Below are positions 63,008 through 64,000 of a DNA stretch of 64,000 bases, piece after piece. This DNA is from Gilvimarinus xylanilyticus (GTDB lineage Bacteria; Pseudomonadota; Gammaproteobacteria; Pseudomonadales; Cellvibrionaceae): contig NZ_JAMFTH010000003.1 in NCBI RefSeq assembly GCF_024195295.1, positions 69,501-133,500 on the forward strand. Direction: 5' to 3'. The notes beneath the pieces were generated by a model that saw only the letters and a program-made list of their open reading frames with translations, was not told the origin of the DNA and ran no database searches. Position 1 is the first letter of the stretch. Each line of letters starts with the position of its first letter. A program made the translations under genes and the position numbers.

Positions 63008-64000
63008 ATGGCCAAGAAGTCACTGGACAAAAGCAAGATTAAGTTTCTGCTGCTGGAGGGCGTCCACCAGAGCGCCATCGAAACCCTGCACGCCGCCGGT
63101 TACGAGAACATTGAGTATCTGAAAACCGCCCTGTCCGAGGACGATTTGATTGAAAAAATCAAAGACGCCCACTTTGTCGGTCTGCGCTCGCGCACCCAAT
63201 TGACCCGCCGGGTGTTTGAAAACGCGCCCAAGCTGATTGCCGCTGGCTGCTTCTGCATTGGCACCAACCAGGTAGATTTGCAAGCGGCCCAGGAGCACGG
63301 CGTCGCGGTCTTTAATGCGCCCTACTCCAACACCCGCTCGGTAGCCGAGCTAGTGGTGGCCGAAGCCATCTTGATGATGCGCGGCATTCCCGAGAAAAAC
63401 ATTGTCTGCCATCGCGGTGGCTGGTTGAAATCGGCGGCGGGCTCTTACGAAATTCGCGGCAAAACCCTGGGCCTGATCGGCTACGGCTCGATCGGCAGCC
63501 AGACCAGTGTGCTGGCCGAATCCATGGGCATGAAGGTCAAGTTTTACGATGTAATCGCCAAGCTGCCTTTGGGCAACGCCTCGCAGGTGCGCTCGCTGGA
63601 TGAGCTGCTGCAAAGCGCCGACATTATCAGCCTGCATGTACCGGAAACCGGCTCGACCAAAAATATGATTGGCGAGCGCGAGCTGGGGCTGATGAAAAAA
63701 GGCGCCTACTTAATTAACGCCTCGCGCGGTACCGTGGTGGATATTGATGCCCTGGCCACAGCGGTTACAAACAAGCACATTGCCGGCGCGGCGATTGATG
63801 TATTCCCGGTCGAGCCCAAAGGCAACGACGACGAATTTGTCAGCCCACTGCGCGGCCTGGACAATGTCATCCTCACGCCCCACATCGGTGGCTCCACCCA
63901 GGAAGCTCAGGAAAACATCGGTGTAGAAGTGGCGGAGAAACTGGTGCGCTACTCGGATAACGGCACCACCATTACCTCGGTCAACTTCCCCGAGGTGGCG
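63008..64000 (+). CDS. serA: D-3-phosphoglycerate dehydrogenase, partial
   Basis: SerA oxidises 3-phosphoglycerate in the first step of serine synthesis. The frame is open from the ATG at 63008 to the right edge (331 codons seen); a full protein would be about 410 residues, so the C-terminal ACT domain is missing from view. Present are the substrate region SRTQLT and NAPYSNTRSVAELVV, the NAD motif GLIGYGSIGSQ (about 157-167), and the catalytic arginine, glutamate and histidine context in NASRGTVVDIDAL and ILTPHIGGSTQEAQ. Together they indicate an active enzyme of the E. coli type. Confidence 0.96.
   Translation, partial: MAKKSLDKSKIKFLLLEGVHQSAIETLHAAGYENIEYLKTALSEDDLIEKIKDAHFVGLRSRTQLTRRVFENAPKLIAAGCFCIGTNQVDLQAAQEHGVAVFNAPYSNTRSVAELVVAEAILMMRGIPEKNIVCHRGGWLKSAAGSYEIRGKTLGLIGYGSIGSQTSVLAESMGMKVKFYDVIAKLPLGNASQVRSLDELLQSADIISLHVPETGSTKNMIGERELGLMKKGAYLINASRGTVVDIDALATAVTNKHIAGAAIDVFPVEPKGNDDEFVSPLRGLDNVILTPHIGGSTQEAQENIGVEVAEKLVRYSDNGTTITSVNFPEVA

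Noticed and set aside
9-64000. tRNA, rRNA, riboswitch and CRISPR signals
   Set aside because: No tRNA-like cloverleaf with conserved TTCRA arm, no rRNA words, no regularly spaced direct repeats and no convincing riboswitch core was noticed by eye. A covariance-model scan could not be run.

Overview
The window looks like the chromosome of a marine, polysaccharide-degrading gammaproteobacterium, most likely of the Cellvibrionaceae or a close relative. This rests on moderately high GC with housekeeping genes of gammaproteobacterial type (PomAB motor, GSI-beta glutamine synthetase, BipA, rhodanese-fused ThiI), a secreted GH5 cellulase whose CBM2 is joined by a very long poly-serine linker, a lipoprotein GH20 hexosaminidase, a large TonB-dependent receptor and a flavin-dependent halogenase. 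No tRNA, rRNA, prophage, CRISPR array or transposase gene was seen.

Layout. 1-4.1 kb: flagellar stator pomA/pomB (pomB cut by the edge), divergent from an xseB-ispA-dxs isoprenoid cluster. 4.1-14.5 kb: halogenase, GH20, an amt gene coupled to an unknown gene instead of glnK, small membrane proteins, and a run of poorly characterised secreted or membrane genes. 14.6-20.6 kb: nitrate-type ABC transporter nrtA-nrtB-nrtD followed by modABC. 21-26.5 kb: an MHYT hybrid kinase coupled to an HD-GYP response regulator, then two orphan genes. 26.7-30.6 kb: two secreted clan GH-A hydrolases separated by an AT-rich region with LacI-type palindromes. 30.8-40.3 kb: typA, thiI, glnA, a DUF4124 gene, a 360-bp MITE, and ntrB-ntrC. 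40.5-50.2 kb: an AgcS symporter, a tightly overlapped trio (transglutaminase-like, DUF2164, GNAT), FadL, MscS, a Tat-exported Dabb protein, MATE and SLC13 transporters. 50.4-56.4 kb: a TonB-like protein, a TonB-dependent receptor and a beta-helix-like lipoprotein with a PhoB-box-like array upstream. 56.4-59.1 kb: arsR-arsC-arsH-acr3. 59.1-64 kb: a DUF922 protein, a chemoreceptor, trmO, and serA (cut by the edge).

How it works together. The strongest theme is nitrogen control. ntrBC and glnA lie here, and glnA, nrtA, amt and ntrB each have a sigma-54-like -24/-12 element preceded by NtrC-like sites. The glnA arrangement is striking: a perfect 19-bp inverted repeat holds two NtrC-like sites centred 31 bp apart, at about -140 and -109 from the predicted start, like the classical enterobacterial glnAp2 enhancer. 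The nrt promoter repeats nearly the same geometry. NrtABD would bring in nitrate and ModABC the molybdenum needed for the nitrate reductase cofactor. A second theme is phosphate and arsenic: a PhoB-like promoter drives an outer-membrane uptake set next to an arsenic operon with two copies of one operator.

Other observations are degenerate heptanucleotide repeat arrays at gene ends, two of which hold the stop codon of the preceding gene, and a MITE inserted exactly at a stop codon. All functional calls come from reading the sequence and remembered family features; no database search was run.
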